Shown here: positions 8,826-16,983 of the stretch, piece after piece
Position numbering within the stretch: position 1 is the first letter of the stretch
How the letters are laid out: every line of letters starts with the position of its first letter
Origin: Chryseobacterium sp. Leaf180
Lineage (GTDB): Bacteria; Bacteroidota; Bacteroidia; Flavobacteriales; Weeksellaceae
Reading direction: 5' to 3'
Assembly (NCBI RefSeq): GCF_001424585.1
Contig: NZ_LMPJ01000010.1
Span: forward strand, 335,368-399,367
DNA length: 64,000 nucleotides
Translations under genes and position numbers: made by a program
The notes under the pieces: generated by a model
Told to the model about the DNA's origin: nothing
Database searches by the model: none
Seen by the model: the letters and a program-made list of their open reading frames with translations, nothing else

Positions 8826-9911
8826 CTACTCTGCTTTTAATTTCAAAGACTGAAGAACTTTCTTCGGATCCTGATATTTTACCTGAACTTTTTGATCGTC
8901 TTTTACTTTCTGCACACCTTCCAGCAAAATTCTATCGTTTGCCGAAATTCCTGAAGCAACTACGTAAACATCCGGCAACTCGTACGCAATTTTGATATTT
9001 TTTGATCTTGCCACACCGTCTTTTCCAATCACGAAAACATATTTCTGATCCTGAATTTCATACGTTGCTTTCTGTGGAATGATGAGCGCTTTATTTAAAG
9101 GTAAAGTCATGCGAACTTTTCCGGTTTCGCCGTTTCTGAGAAGACGGTCAACATTCGGAAATTTAGCACGGAATGCGATATTTCCGGTTTCATTATCAAA
9201 TTCACCTTCAATGGTTTGAATCACACCTTGCTGCGGAAAGCTTTCGCCATTTGCCATAATCAGTGAGACCTGATTATTGCCACGATCTGCCGCATGCATT
9301 TGATAACTTAAATATTCAGGCTCAGAAACATTAAAATAACTGTACATCGCGGTGTTGTCTGAAAGCGAAGTCAAAAGATCACCTTCATCAATAAGACTTC
9401 CCAGTTTCAAAGGAATTCTGTTGATCATTCCGGAAAACGGCGCTTTAATATCAGTAAATGACAAGTGAATCTGAGCCAGTTTCATCTCGGCATTTGCAGC
9501 ATCAAGTTTTGCTTTTGCCATCGATCTTTCATTTTTAGATACAATGTTGTTGTTGGAAAGCGTGGTGGCATTTTTCAGTTCAATATTCGCCTGTTCAACT
9601 TCAGCTCTCGCTTTCATCAATTCTGCCTGATACAATTGCGGCATAATTCGGAAAAGGGTTTGTCCGGCTTTCACATATTGACCTTCATCCACATATATTT
9701 TTTCGAGGAACCCTTTTTCCTGCGCGCGGATTTCAATATTTTTTACAGACTGAATTTGGGCTACGTAATCTTTGTTGATAATCGTATCCATCACCACAGG
9801 CGTGGTCACAGGATATACAGTTTGCTCTTCTTTTTCTGCCTTTTCTTTGTTGCAGCTGTAAAGGAAAGCCATTGTGCAAAAAACAGCACAGGTAACAACT
9901 CGTTTAATCAT
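8826..9911 (-). CDS. RND efflux periplasmic adaptor (membrane fusion protein) lipoprotein
   Basis: AcrA-type adaptor linking the inner-membrane pump to the outer-membrane channel. It has 361 residues and a lipoprotein signal with lipobox LYSC (Cys at residue 20), so it is probably lipid-anchored in the periplasm. The order is the expected one: barrel-sandwich hybrid half (about 60-85, VDEGQYVKAGQTLFRI), a short alpha-hairpin (about 90-150), the second lipoyl half (SFTDIKAPFSGMINRIPLKLG), then the beta-barrel and membrane-proximal domains. It is the first gene of the operon. No clear promoter box was found in the 120 bases before it. Confidence 0.93.
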   Translation of the reverse strand: MIKRVVTCAVFCTMAFLYSCNKEKAEKEEQTVYPVTTPVVMDTIINKDYVAQIQSVKNIEIRAQEKGFLEKIYVDEGQYVKAGQTLFRIMPQLYQAELMKARAEVEQANIELKNATTLSNNNIVSKNERSMAKAKLDAANAEMKLAQIHLSFTDIKAPFSGMINRIPLKLGSLIDEGDLLTSLSDNTAMYSYFNVSEPEYLSYQMHAADRGNNQVSLIMANGESFPQQGVIQTIEGEFDNETGNIAFRAKFPNVDRLLRNGETGKVRMTLPLNKALIIPQKATYEIQDQKYVFVIGKDGVARSKNIKIAYELPDVYVVASGISANDRILLEGVQKVKDDQKVQVKYQDPKKVLQSLKLKAE

Positions 9912-10031
9912 GAGGAGTGTATAATTTCGTTAAAATAGTTTGAAGACTTGAGAATTGGGCTGTTACCTAAAATAAGATGCACAGCAAAATGCTTTCAGGA
10001 AAATTCTGAAAGAGTAGAAAGAATTAAAATT

Positions 10032-10415
10032 CTAAACTCTGATAGAGCGGATGAAAATGAATTTTTTTACAGAATATAAAAGCGAAAAAGCGCTGTAGAA
10101 TTGATTTGCGCTTTGCTGTACTGCAAAAATAAAAGAGTAAAGAAGACCAAAAACTGTTGCGAAAACAGCCAGTTCTTCGATAGAATCAGCGATCTGAAAG
10201 CTGTCTTCTTCCAGTTCGATAAGTGAAGAACTTCCTGTGGAAGCCGCCGAAGCAGTGAGTTTCGCAGAATTGTTTGCGCCTGCTCCCGAAGTTTTTGGAA
10301 GACTGTGCGAGACTTTCCCCTGAAAATTTTTGTCGACTGTTTTCACATTCAGTTTACTCTCTACTACGAATAGCAGAAAGAGAACGGAAAAAAAGTAAAC
10401 AACGTAATTCTTCAT
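10032..10415 (-). CDS. Small putative membrane protein, unknown function
   Basis: The frame starts at 10427, but that codon lies inside a TACCTTTG -7-like box (10425-10432, minus), so ATG 10415 is chosen. This gives 127 residues. The N-terminus is a strong hydrophobic segment (about 3-19) that could be a signal anchor. A Ser/Ala/Gly-rich linker follows (about 45-65), then a second hydrophobic stretch near 82-102 and a basic C-terminus. No family is recognised. It lies 120 bases upstream of the efflux operon on the same strand and could be co-transcribed with it, but that is inference. Confidence 0.55.
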   Translation of the reverse strand: MKNYVVYFFSVLFLLFVVESKLNVKTVDKNFQGKVSHSLPKTSGAGANNSAKLTASAASTGSSSLIELEEDSFQIADSIEELAVFATVFGLLYSFIFAVQQSANQFYSAFSLLYSVKKFIFIRSIRV

Positions 10416-10646
10416 TTGATGGGACAAAGGTAAGTCTTGCCATTAAGCTTTGAAAAAGGATTAACAAAGTTTAACTCTAATTTAAAATGAATAAAGACAG
10501 TTTTTGGAATAAGAATATCATTATGATAAAATGAATCGATATATTAAATTTTGAATAATTAATAATAATTTATAAAATTTTAACATTTTTTAATCAAAAT
10601 ACTGTAACTTTACCGCACCAAAATAAACCGCTTAAAAAACACTAAA

Positions 10647-11024
10647 ATGAAAAATTCATTCCTTCTCGCAGTATTCTGTCTTATAACACTGCAATGCACC
10701 CATTCTACTCAGGAAAGCCCGGCTGAAAATATTCAAAAAACTCAAACTGCCAAACCAAAAATTGCTGCTGAAGTTTTTCAGGATGACTTTGGAGATAAAC
10801 TTGAAGTGTATCGTGACGAAAACGAAAAAAAACTGAGCGTAAAATTTGGCGGTAAAGTGTACGACCTAAAAAAAGAGTTTGAGAGTGCTAGCTTTTCCAC
10901 CAGTGATAACGTCTATCAGTTTACAGAAACGAAACGCGAGATCACTTTTATGAAAAAAAACATTGGAATGGTGTTATTTCACGGGAAGAAAAATGCTGCT
11001 TATAACAAAATTGCAGCCCAATAA
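10647..11024 (+). CDS. Small lipoprotein, possibly MliC-like
   Basis: A 125-residue protein with a signal peptide and lipobox TLQC (Cys at about residue 17), so a predicted lipoprotein. After a Thr/Ala/Lys-rich spacer, residues about 40-120 are predicted beta-rich. The pattern of a short strand pair, a GGK turn and a closing strand around FMKKNIGMVLFHGKK loosely resembles MliC/PliC lysozyme-inhibitor domains. The usual cysteine pair of MliC is absent, so this is only a suggestion. It is a single gene, convergent with the FAD oxidoreductase three bases away. A TAACTTTA sequence at 10605-10612 is a near-match to a -7 box. Confidence 0.72.
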   Translation: MKNSFLLAVFCLITLQCTHSTQESPAENIQKTQTAKPKIAAEVFQDDFGDKLEVYRDENEKKLSVKFGGKVYDLKKEFESASFSTSDNVYQFTETKREITFMKKNIGMVLFHGKKNAAYNKIAAQ

Positions 11025-11027
11025 TTT

Positions 11028-12065
11028 TTAATGCTTAAATCTTTCTAAAGATACTTCTGAAGGTAAATCGAGACCGTTTTCTAAATGATTATAAAGGATT
11101 TTTGAAAAATAACATCCGTTTAAAATTCCGCGTGCCCCCAAACCATTAAAAACTGCGAGATTTAAAAACTTTGAATGTCTTCCGATAATCGGACGCCTGT
11201 CTTTCACCGTTGGGCGAAATCCTACCTTCACATCTACAATCTCAAAAGAATGCGGATAAATTTCTTTCAGACCGTTTAATAACTGTAAAACCGCTGCCTC
11301 ATCAACATTTGGATCTGCGGCATCTCGATCATATGTTCCTCCATAGAAATACAGATCATCTTTCAGCTGGAAAAAGAAATGCTTTTTCTTAAAAGTAAAA
11401 TGCTCATCCAGAGGTTTGCTCAGGCAAACTTTTATATGATGACCTTTGTTTGCCTGCACCGGAATTTCACTGAAGAATGGATTGTTTATTACAGACATTC
11501 CTTCACAGAAAACAATTTTTGAATAATGATATTTTTTGTATGTTGATTCGGTCGGATTCATTTGAGAATAATCGAATCTATCTCTGATTAAGTTACCAGC
11601 ATTTTCATGATAACGATGTAAATCTCGGAAAAAGTCACTCACATTCAGACGACCGGACTGTATTACTTCTCCACTCTGATAGGGATTAGTGATATCATCA
11701 AAACTTCTAAAAATACAATTTAAAAAAGCTTTCAAATCTTCATGAAGCGCTTTTTTAAGCCAAATGCTTTTTTCGTTTTCATCATGAAATATCCGATGAA
11801 CCTTCTCATTGATAAAATAGTTCTTTCCAGTATATAACGCGATTTCAGATAAAACGAATTGAAGGTCACCAATCTGTTCCTGAGCTTTCCAGAAAGTTGT
11901 AAATTTCTTTAAAACAACAGGATTTATAATTCCTGCAGAAACTTGTGAAGCACTTTTCTTGGCTTCAGAAAAGATCCTGAAACTTTTATTGCGCTGAAGG
12001 AGTTGATGAGCAAAAAACATTGCAGCATAGCCATCTCCTACGATAATATAATCTATATCTTCCAA
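11028..12065 (-). CDS. FAD-dependent oxidoreductase (DAO family)
   Basis: A 345-residue flavoenzyme of the D-amino-acid-oxidase/glycine-oxidase fold. The N-terminal dinucleotide-binding motif is IIVGDGYAAMFFAHQLL (about 7-23), followed by an acidic residue at the end of the second strand. GIINPVVLKKF (about 45-55) is a flavin-contacting segment seen in MnmC and ThiO-like proteins. The C-terminus has GFRPTVKDRRPIIGRH and FNGLGARGI, which close the FAD site. The substrate is unknown. It lies downstream of gldN, but a hairpin terminator (12077-12106) separates them, so it is probably not part of the gld operon. Confidence 0.85.
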   Translation of the reverse strand: MEDIDYIIVGDGYAAMFFAHQLLQRNKSFRIFSEAKKSASQVSAGIINPVVLKKFTTFWKAQEQIGDLQFVLSEIALYTGKNYFINEKVHRIFHDENEKSIWLKKALHEDLKAFLNCIFRSFDDITNPYQSGEVIQSGRLNVSDFFRDLHRYHENAGNLIRDRFDYSQMNPTESTYKKYHYSKIVFCEGMSVINNPFFSEIPVQANKGHHIKVCLSKPLDEHFTFKKKHFFFQLKDDLYFYGGTYDRDAADPNVDEAAVLQLLNGLKEIYPHSFEIVDVKVGFRPTVKDRRPIIGRHSKFLNLAVFNGLGARGILNGCYFSKILYNHLENGLDLPSEVSLERFKH

Positions 12066-12076
12066 TTTACGAATAA

Positions 12077-12106
12077 AAAAACCTGAGTAAAAATACTCAG
12101 GTTTTT
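12077..12106 (-). terminator. Terminator after gldKLMN
   Basis: Perfect stem AACCTGAGTA/TACTCAGGTT with a four-base loop, flanked by A- and T-runs so it could work in both directions. It lies 20 bases after the gldN stop and just upstream of the FAD oxidoreductase start. Confidence 0.8.
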
Positions 12107-12125
12107 GTTAAATATCAAGTGAAAA

Positions 12126-13064
12126 TTAATAATTCCACATATCGTTTTCCATCTGAAGAATTTCAGCTTTGATACGGTCACTTTCTTCAATCTGCTCTTC
12201 AGCATTTCTTGGAATGTAATCTTTAATCAAACCGTCACCTGTACCGTTTGATGACTTGTAAATCACAGAAGTAAATCTTCTGGCATTGATTAGATCATCA
12301 AATGAAAGGTCTGCAGAAGAATTATTTTTATTAAATACATAGTTGTTTGCTAAAATATCTCTCGCCTTCGGATAATAAACCCAGAAAAGATCAACTAAAT
12401 CATTAGCTCCTTCCATCAAGTTTCCGTTAGCATCCAATCTGTTCAAAGAAGATGGATCTGGTCCTAACGCTGCTATACCTAGAGGTCGATATTTCATCTG
12501 ACCATCTCTCTTATCAATATACCACATACCGAACATCTTCAATGCTTTTACTTTGTCTGTCGTAGTGACAATTTTGTCGGTAAGTCTTGTTTTTTCTTCT
12601 TCTGTCAGTTGACGACCTGTATTTAGAATTTCGATAGCTCCATCATCCATTCTTATACTCTCCAGTTTTTTACGAATACCTTCTGGTGTCGATTTAGTTG
12701 AAAAGTCTTCGTCTTCGTAAACTTCTTCAATTTTACCTTCTAATGCAGCATCCAGTAAAATAGAATACAGAGATCTGGTTGTTTTAGACTGCAAACCATT
12801 GGGATTATCATAATAAAACGGTTGGTTTATTTTATCATTAAGATCTATAATCTCCCAAACAAACATACTTTTTAATACATCTTTGTCATCTACAAAGCCA
12901 TATTCTAGTGGGGTTACTTTATTACTAATTACAGTATCACCAACTTTTCTCATGTTTTCAGCTCTCATTTGTCTGAATTCTTCTGGTGAAGAAGCATTTA
13001 AGATTGTTTGAGACAGGGCAAAACCTGAAACCAAAACTAATGCACTACTAATATATTTTTTCAT
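12126..13064 (-). CDS. gldN: Gliding motility / type IX secretion protein GldN
   Basis: GldN (PorN in Porphyromonas) is a periplasmic partner of the GldK ring and is needed for T9SS secretion. The 312-residue protein has a cleavable signal peptide (first 19 residues, ending ALSQ). The conserved core includes VFVWEIIDLNDKINQPFYYDN-type sequence (here FVWEIIDLNDKINQPFYY, about 68-85), ALKMFGMWYIDKRDGQMKYR (about 174-193) and LVDLFWVYYPKARDIL (about 223-238). It starts 15 bases after gldM, in the order gldK-gldL-gldM-gldN known from flavobacteria. The 3' end is followed by a terminator. Confidence 0.96.
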   Translation of the reverse strand: MKKYISSALVLVSGFALSQTILNASSPEEFRQMRAENMRKVGDTVISNKVTPLEYGFVDDKDVLKSMFVWEIIDLNDKINQPFYYDNPNGLQSKTTRSLYSILLDAALEGKIEEVYEDEDFSTKSTPEGIRKKLESIRMDDGAIEILNTGRQLTEEEKTRLTDKIVTTTDKVKALKMFGMWYIDKRDGQMKYRPLGIAALGPDPSSLNRLDANGNLMEGANDLVDLFWVYYPKARDILANNYVFNKNNSSADLSFDDLINARRFTSVIYKSSNGTGDGLIKDYIPRNAEEQIEESDRIKAEILQMENDMWNY

Positions 13065-13079
13065 AATAAATGCTTTTAA

Positions 13080-14672
13080 TTATTGAACATTAATTGTCAC
13101 TGGCGAAAGTTCCTTTAACATCTGATTTCCAAGTCCTGTTGCAGTAACTTTAATATCATAAATCTGAACCACATCTCCAGGTCTAAGATTTTTAATTAAC
13201 CCTTCAGCAGAAGATAATGAATTGCCTTGAATCATAGTTCCTGCTCTTCCAGGTAGTTTTAAAATAAAGCTATTAACTGTAAATGATACAGGGAAGTCGA
13301 AATCTGGTAAAGCTGCAGTTACAATCTGGTTACCAATTGAACTAGCTGGCATAAAGTTCACACTTTTACCTCTAATCTGCCCTTGTGGTTTAGGAATACC
13401 TTTAATTCTGTATTCAAATACTTCAGAAACAGTTTTACCCGTTGGATCTGTACCTGATAGTGTTAATTTGACTGTAGTTCCAGTAGTAGGAATAACATTC
13501 CATTTTCCTTTACCCGTATTCTTAACAACAGCACCCGGAGCGGAAAGTGAAAGTTTAGCATTATCAGCACCAAGGATAGATCCAGTAACTGGGTTTTCTA
13601 AACCTCTGTACATCACGTTCATCTTATCAGCTGAAAGTAATAGACCTTTTTCTAATTTCACCTGCTGAGGTCCTGCGATCACATTATACGTATGTGTGAA
13701 AGGGAATTGCTGCGCTTTTCCTGTTGCATCAGTTAAAGTAATATTTCCACTGATAGTTCTTTCACCCAAACCACCTGTATTTAACGGAAGATAACCTTTA
13801 CCGTTTTCAGTTCTGCTTACACCGCTAATTGCAATTTTATTACTGTTGGAATATGTTCCTAACATTACAACAGCTTCTGCCTGCTTACCAGACTGAATGT
13901 CTGAAGGAGCAGAAACAATCGCTTCATACTGATTAAACTTAATGCTTGCATCAACTTTTTCCTGAAGCATCAAAGCTAAAGCATCAGATTGAATGTTTCT
14001 GGCATCGTTCTGAATAATTCCAAGATTTGAAATCGCTGCAATCAAAGGCTGATTGTAGAATTTATTCTGGAACCATGTTTTACCGTTTGGAGATTTTCCA
14101 TTAGCATAGCCGGTAATCAAAGATTTATTGGCTCTTTCAACCAATTTAAGCAATTGTGGATTAGCTCCGAATGTATTTACAATATACGCACGAACATCGT
14201 CCATTTTTCTTTTCAGTTCGTCAGCGTTTTTAGAAACTTTAGTTTCATCGCCATCGTTAAAGAAATAAGCAGTTGTCGCTTCATTGTTATTTAAAGCTGC
14301 AAAATTCTCGCTTACTTCAGCTTTTTTCCCGGTTTTAGGATCAATATCTTTAAACTCTGACTGCTTTTTAAGTGTCGTTTTGATTTGTTCTGCTGATGCT
14401 ACCAAAACGTTGATCTTATCTCTCATTACTTTGTACTGCTCCCAAGGCTGAGCATAAGTATCCGGTACCTGCTGAGCTTTTGCTTCCAAAGTTTTTTCGA
14501 AAATATCTTCATTTTTTTGCTCTGTAAGAAAACGTGTTTCGTTCAAAGCTGTTGTAGAATCGTAATATGATCTGATGATTTCAACATCGATGTTTAGGGC
14601 CATCATCGCAATGAACACCAGATACATCAGGTTGATCATCTTTTGACGAGGCGTCTGTTTTCCTTTTGCCAT
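13080..14672 (-). CDS. gldM: Gliding motility / type IX secretion protein GldM
   Basis: GldM is the periplasm-spanning shaft of the T9SS rotary motor. It has 530 residues, near the family's usual 510-530. The N-terminus (GKQTPRQKMINLMYLVFIAMMALNI) contains the single membrane helix that inserts into the GldL bundle. The rest is periplasmic: a helical domain (about 60-220) followed by beta-rich Ig-like domains D2-D4. The C-terminal ITVTATGL-like end fits GldM D4. It sits 39 bases after gldL and 15 bases before gldN. The core function is known for the family; nothing odd is seen here. Confidence 0.96.
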   Translation of the reverse strand: MAKGKQTPRQKMINLMYLVFIAMMALNIDVEIIRSYYDSTTALNETRFLTEQKNEDIFEKTLEAKAQQVPDTYAQPWEQYKVMRDKINVLVASAEQIKTTLKKQSEFKDIDPKTGKKAEVSENFAALNNNEATTAYFFNDGDETKVSKNADELKRKMDDVRAYIVNTFGANPQLLKLVERANKSLITGYANGKSPNGKTWFQNKFYNQPLIAAISNLGIIQNDARNIQSDALALMLQEKVDASIKFNQYEAIVSAPSDIQSGKQAEAVVMLGTYSNSNKIAISGVSRTENGKGYLPLNTGGLGERTISGNITLTDATGKAQQFPFTHTYNVIAGPQQVKLEKGLLLSADKMNVMYRGLENPVTGSILGADNAKLSLSAPGAVVKNTGKGKWNVIPTTGTTVKLTLSGTDPTGKTVSEVFEYRIKGIPKPQGQIRGKSVNFMPASSIGNQIVTAALPDFDFPVSFTVNSFILKLPGRAGTMIQGNSLSSAEGLIKNLRPGDVVQIYDIKVTATGLGNQMLKELSPVTINVQ

Positions 14673-14711
14673 TATTCTCTTTTCTTTATATACGTTTATT
14701 AATGGATAGGA

Positions 14712-15404
14712 TTACGATTTCATTGCAGTTAACATACCACCATAAACTCTGTTTAAGCTGTTCAAGTTTGTGGTAAGACCTTGCAATTCTTGGTTGAATT
14801 TTTCTGAATGTTCAGCAGATTTCTGCATATCATCAACGTACTTCTTAGCAAAATCTGACTGTCTTTTGCCGTTCTCAAGCTGCATTGCATAAAGAGCATT
14901 CATGCTTTCCATATGCGAAGCTGCTTTGTTTAGTTGATCGTTATATTTGTGAGTAGATGCAGAAACGTCTACCGTTTGGTTGATTTGATCTACAGAGTTT
15001 GAGAATTTATCGATTCCTGTTCTTAATCTGTCGAATAACTGCACATCAAGTTTTGCATCCTGAAGCATTTTATCCAGTTTAGAAGAAAGAGAATTTTCAA
15101 GCTCAGCAAACTGTGCGTTCATATTCTTTCCTGTAACATTTGAGTGCAGCGGATTTGGATTGGCATTCTTATCCAAAAGTTCCGGATACACATTTTCCCA
15201 GTGGTAAGACTCTTCAGCTGCTGGAGGGTCAAACGCGAAAATAATAAAGATAATAGCCTCTGTAACCAAACCTACTGTAAGCGCAAGGTTACCATTGATA
15301 GGGCCAAATGTAATGTGCGTAATTTTAAGCCAAGCTCCAAGAATTACGATTGCTGCACCGAATGAATAGAAGAAGTTCATCCATGCATCTTTAGTCTTAA
15401 ACAT
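14712..15404 (-). CDS. gldL: Gliding motility / type IX secretion motor protein GldL
   Basis: GldL forms the pentameric inner-membrane stator that couples proton flow to rotation of GldM. The 230-residue protein has two N-terminal membrane helices (about 10-32 and 38-58). The second, LTVGLVTEAIIFIIFAF, contains the glutamate that the family uses in proton conduction. The remaining cytoplasmic part is helical and coiled-coil-like (about 95-225). It is 58 bases after gldK and 39 bases before gldM. Confidence 0.96.
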   Translation of the reverse strand: MFKTKDAWMNFFYSFGAAIVILGAWLKITHITFGPINGNLALTVGLVTEAIIFIIFAFDPPAAEESYHWENVYPELLDKNANPNPLHSNVTGKNMNAQFAELENSLSSKLDKMLQDAKLDVQLFDRLRTGIDKFSNSVDQINQTVDVSASTHKYNDQLNKAASHMESMNALYAMQLENGKRQSDFAKKYVDDMQKSAEHSEKFNQELQGLTTNLNSLNRVYGGMLTAMKS

Positions 15405-15462
15405 ATAATTTAGTTTTTTTAAATATTAAAGTGAAAATTGAAATTGATAAAAAGAATGCAGG

Positions 15463-16875
15463 TTATCTGTTAACTCTCTTAGCTTTTACTGCAGCATCCG
15501 GAATGTCTTGAACCGTTCTGAAACCGATATAGCTTCTTGCAGAATCTTTTCTTTCCCAGTCTCTAGAGCCAGACATTAGCATATATCCAACATCTTTCCA
15601 AGAGCCGCCACGTACACCTTTTCTTGTATCTATCTTATCTTTAGTTGACGGATTCAAAGTTGAGGTAAATCCGTAAGAAGAATTGCTATATCCACTTTCT
15701 GTCCATTCTGAAACGTTTCCGGCCATATCAAATAAACCGTAACCATTCTTTTTGAATTTTTTTACTGGAGCTGTGTAAACGTAAGTACCTTTCACATCAT
15801 CTTCCATATAATTACCTCTTTTTGGCTTAAAGTTTGCCAGATAACAGCCTCTGTCATCCATCAAACCAGGTCCACCCCAAGGATAAGGTGCATTTTGCAT
15901 GCCTCCTCTTGCCGCATATTCCCATTCGATCTCAGTAGGAAGACGGAAAGACATTGGTCTTTGCTTTCTTCTTTTTAAACTTTCGTTATAGTCTGATTTT
16001 AACTTAGATCTGAAATAACAGTAAGCTCTAGCCTGATCCCAGGTAACTCCTACCACAGGATAATCTTTGTAAGCTTTGTGCCAGAAATACTGCTCGAACA
16101 AAGGCTCATTATATGCAAAGTGGAAATCTTTTACCCAAACTGTCGTATCAGGATAAATTGCGATGCTTTCACTTTTAAGGTAATTTACACCTCTTTCGTT
16201 ATCAGCGATTGCAGCGTCCATATCTCCCCACTGATATGTATATTTTAATTTACTAACATCTAGAATTCTTTCACTACCCACTCTTGAAGAAGCCGGAAGA
16301 TACATTGATTCTAAAACCTCAGCATATTCTACATCCGGGTATTTTGAAGTATTCCAGTGCAAAGGAATTTTCCAGTCTAATCTTTTTGATGCATCAAAAC
16401 CATCTCCACCACCTTGCGCTTCAAGATATTCCTGGTAAGGTGTAAGATTTTCTTCTTTCTTAGCAAGATAAGCATAGTCACCGATGCTCTGTCCTTTGCC
16501 ACCGCCTTCACCACCTTCTCCGGCAGCTTCAGCAAGCATAGTTCTTGCGATAGAATCTCTTACGTAATTAATGAATACACGATACTCCGCGTTTGTAGTT
16601 TCAGCTTCATCCATAAAGAATGAATTTACCGTAACAGTGGTAGCAGGTGCTTTTTCAGGATTGTTGGTAGGATCCCAATCAGTCATACCCGCAACGAAAG
16701 ATCCCGCAGGAATAGCTACCATACCAAACGGTCTTTCAGCTACAAATGATTTTGTTTTTTCTCTCGGTATCAACTCTCCTTTTGTTCCGGGCTTCCCAAC
16801 AGAAGAAGATCCACCACCTGAACAAGATACTGATGCTACTGATGCAGACAATAATAAAAGAAATATCCTTTTCAT
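15463..16875 (-). CDS. gldK: Gliding motility / type IX secretion lipoprotein GldK
   Basis: GldK (PorK) is an outer-membrane lipoprotein that forms the periplasmic T9SS ring with GldN. It has 470 residues with a signal peptide and lipobox SVSC (Cys at about residue 19), followed by a Gly/Ser spacer. The rest is an FGE-sulfatase-like fold: PFGMVAIPAGSFVAGMTDWD at its start, RLPTEIEWEYAARGG and GLFDMAGNVSEWTESGY in the middle, and RGGSWKD near the end. These motifs are structural in GldK and not evidence of formylglycine activity. It is the first gene of gldKLMN; a TATATTTA sequence about 25 bases upstream could be a degenerate -7 box. Confidence 0.96.
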   Translation of the reverse strand: MKRIFLLLLSASVASVSCSGGGSSSVGKPGTKGELIPREKTKSFVAERPFGMVAIPAGSFVAGMTDWDPTNNPEKAPATTVTVNSFFMDEAETTNAEYRVFINYVRDSIARTMLAEAAGEGGEGGGKGQSIGDYAYLAKKEENLTPYQEYLEAQGGGDGFDASKRLDWKIPLHWNTSKYPDVEYAEVLESMYLPASSRVGSERILDVSKLKYTYQWGDMDAAIADNERGVNYLKSESIAIYPDTTVWVKDFHFAYNEPLFEQYFWHKAYKDYPVVGVTWDQARAYCYFRSKLKSDYNESLKRRKQRPMSFRLPTEIEWEYAARGGMQNAPYPWGGPGLMDDRGCYLANFKPKRGNYMEDDVKGTYVYTAPVKKFKKNGYGLFDMAGNVSEWTESGYSNSSYGFTSTLNPSTKDKIDTRKGVRGGSWKDVGYMLMSGSRDWERKDSARSYIGFRTVQDIPDAAVKAKRVNR

Positions 16876-16983
16876 GTTAATTTTTATAATTAAGCCGTAA
16901 ATATATAATTTTTTTAAGAAACTTTTAAGGTTTTTTTCTAATTAACGAAAAAAACCTGAATTTATTTTATTTGTAAAAAATCT

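Noticed and set aside
9465..9938. 157-residue plus-strand open frame opposite the membrane fusion protein
   Set aside because: It is rich in Phe, His and Arg, matches no family, and lies fully opposite a well-supported gene.
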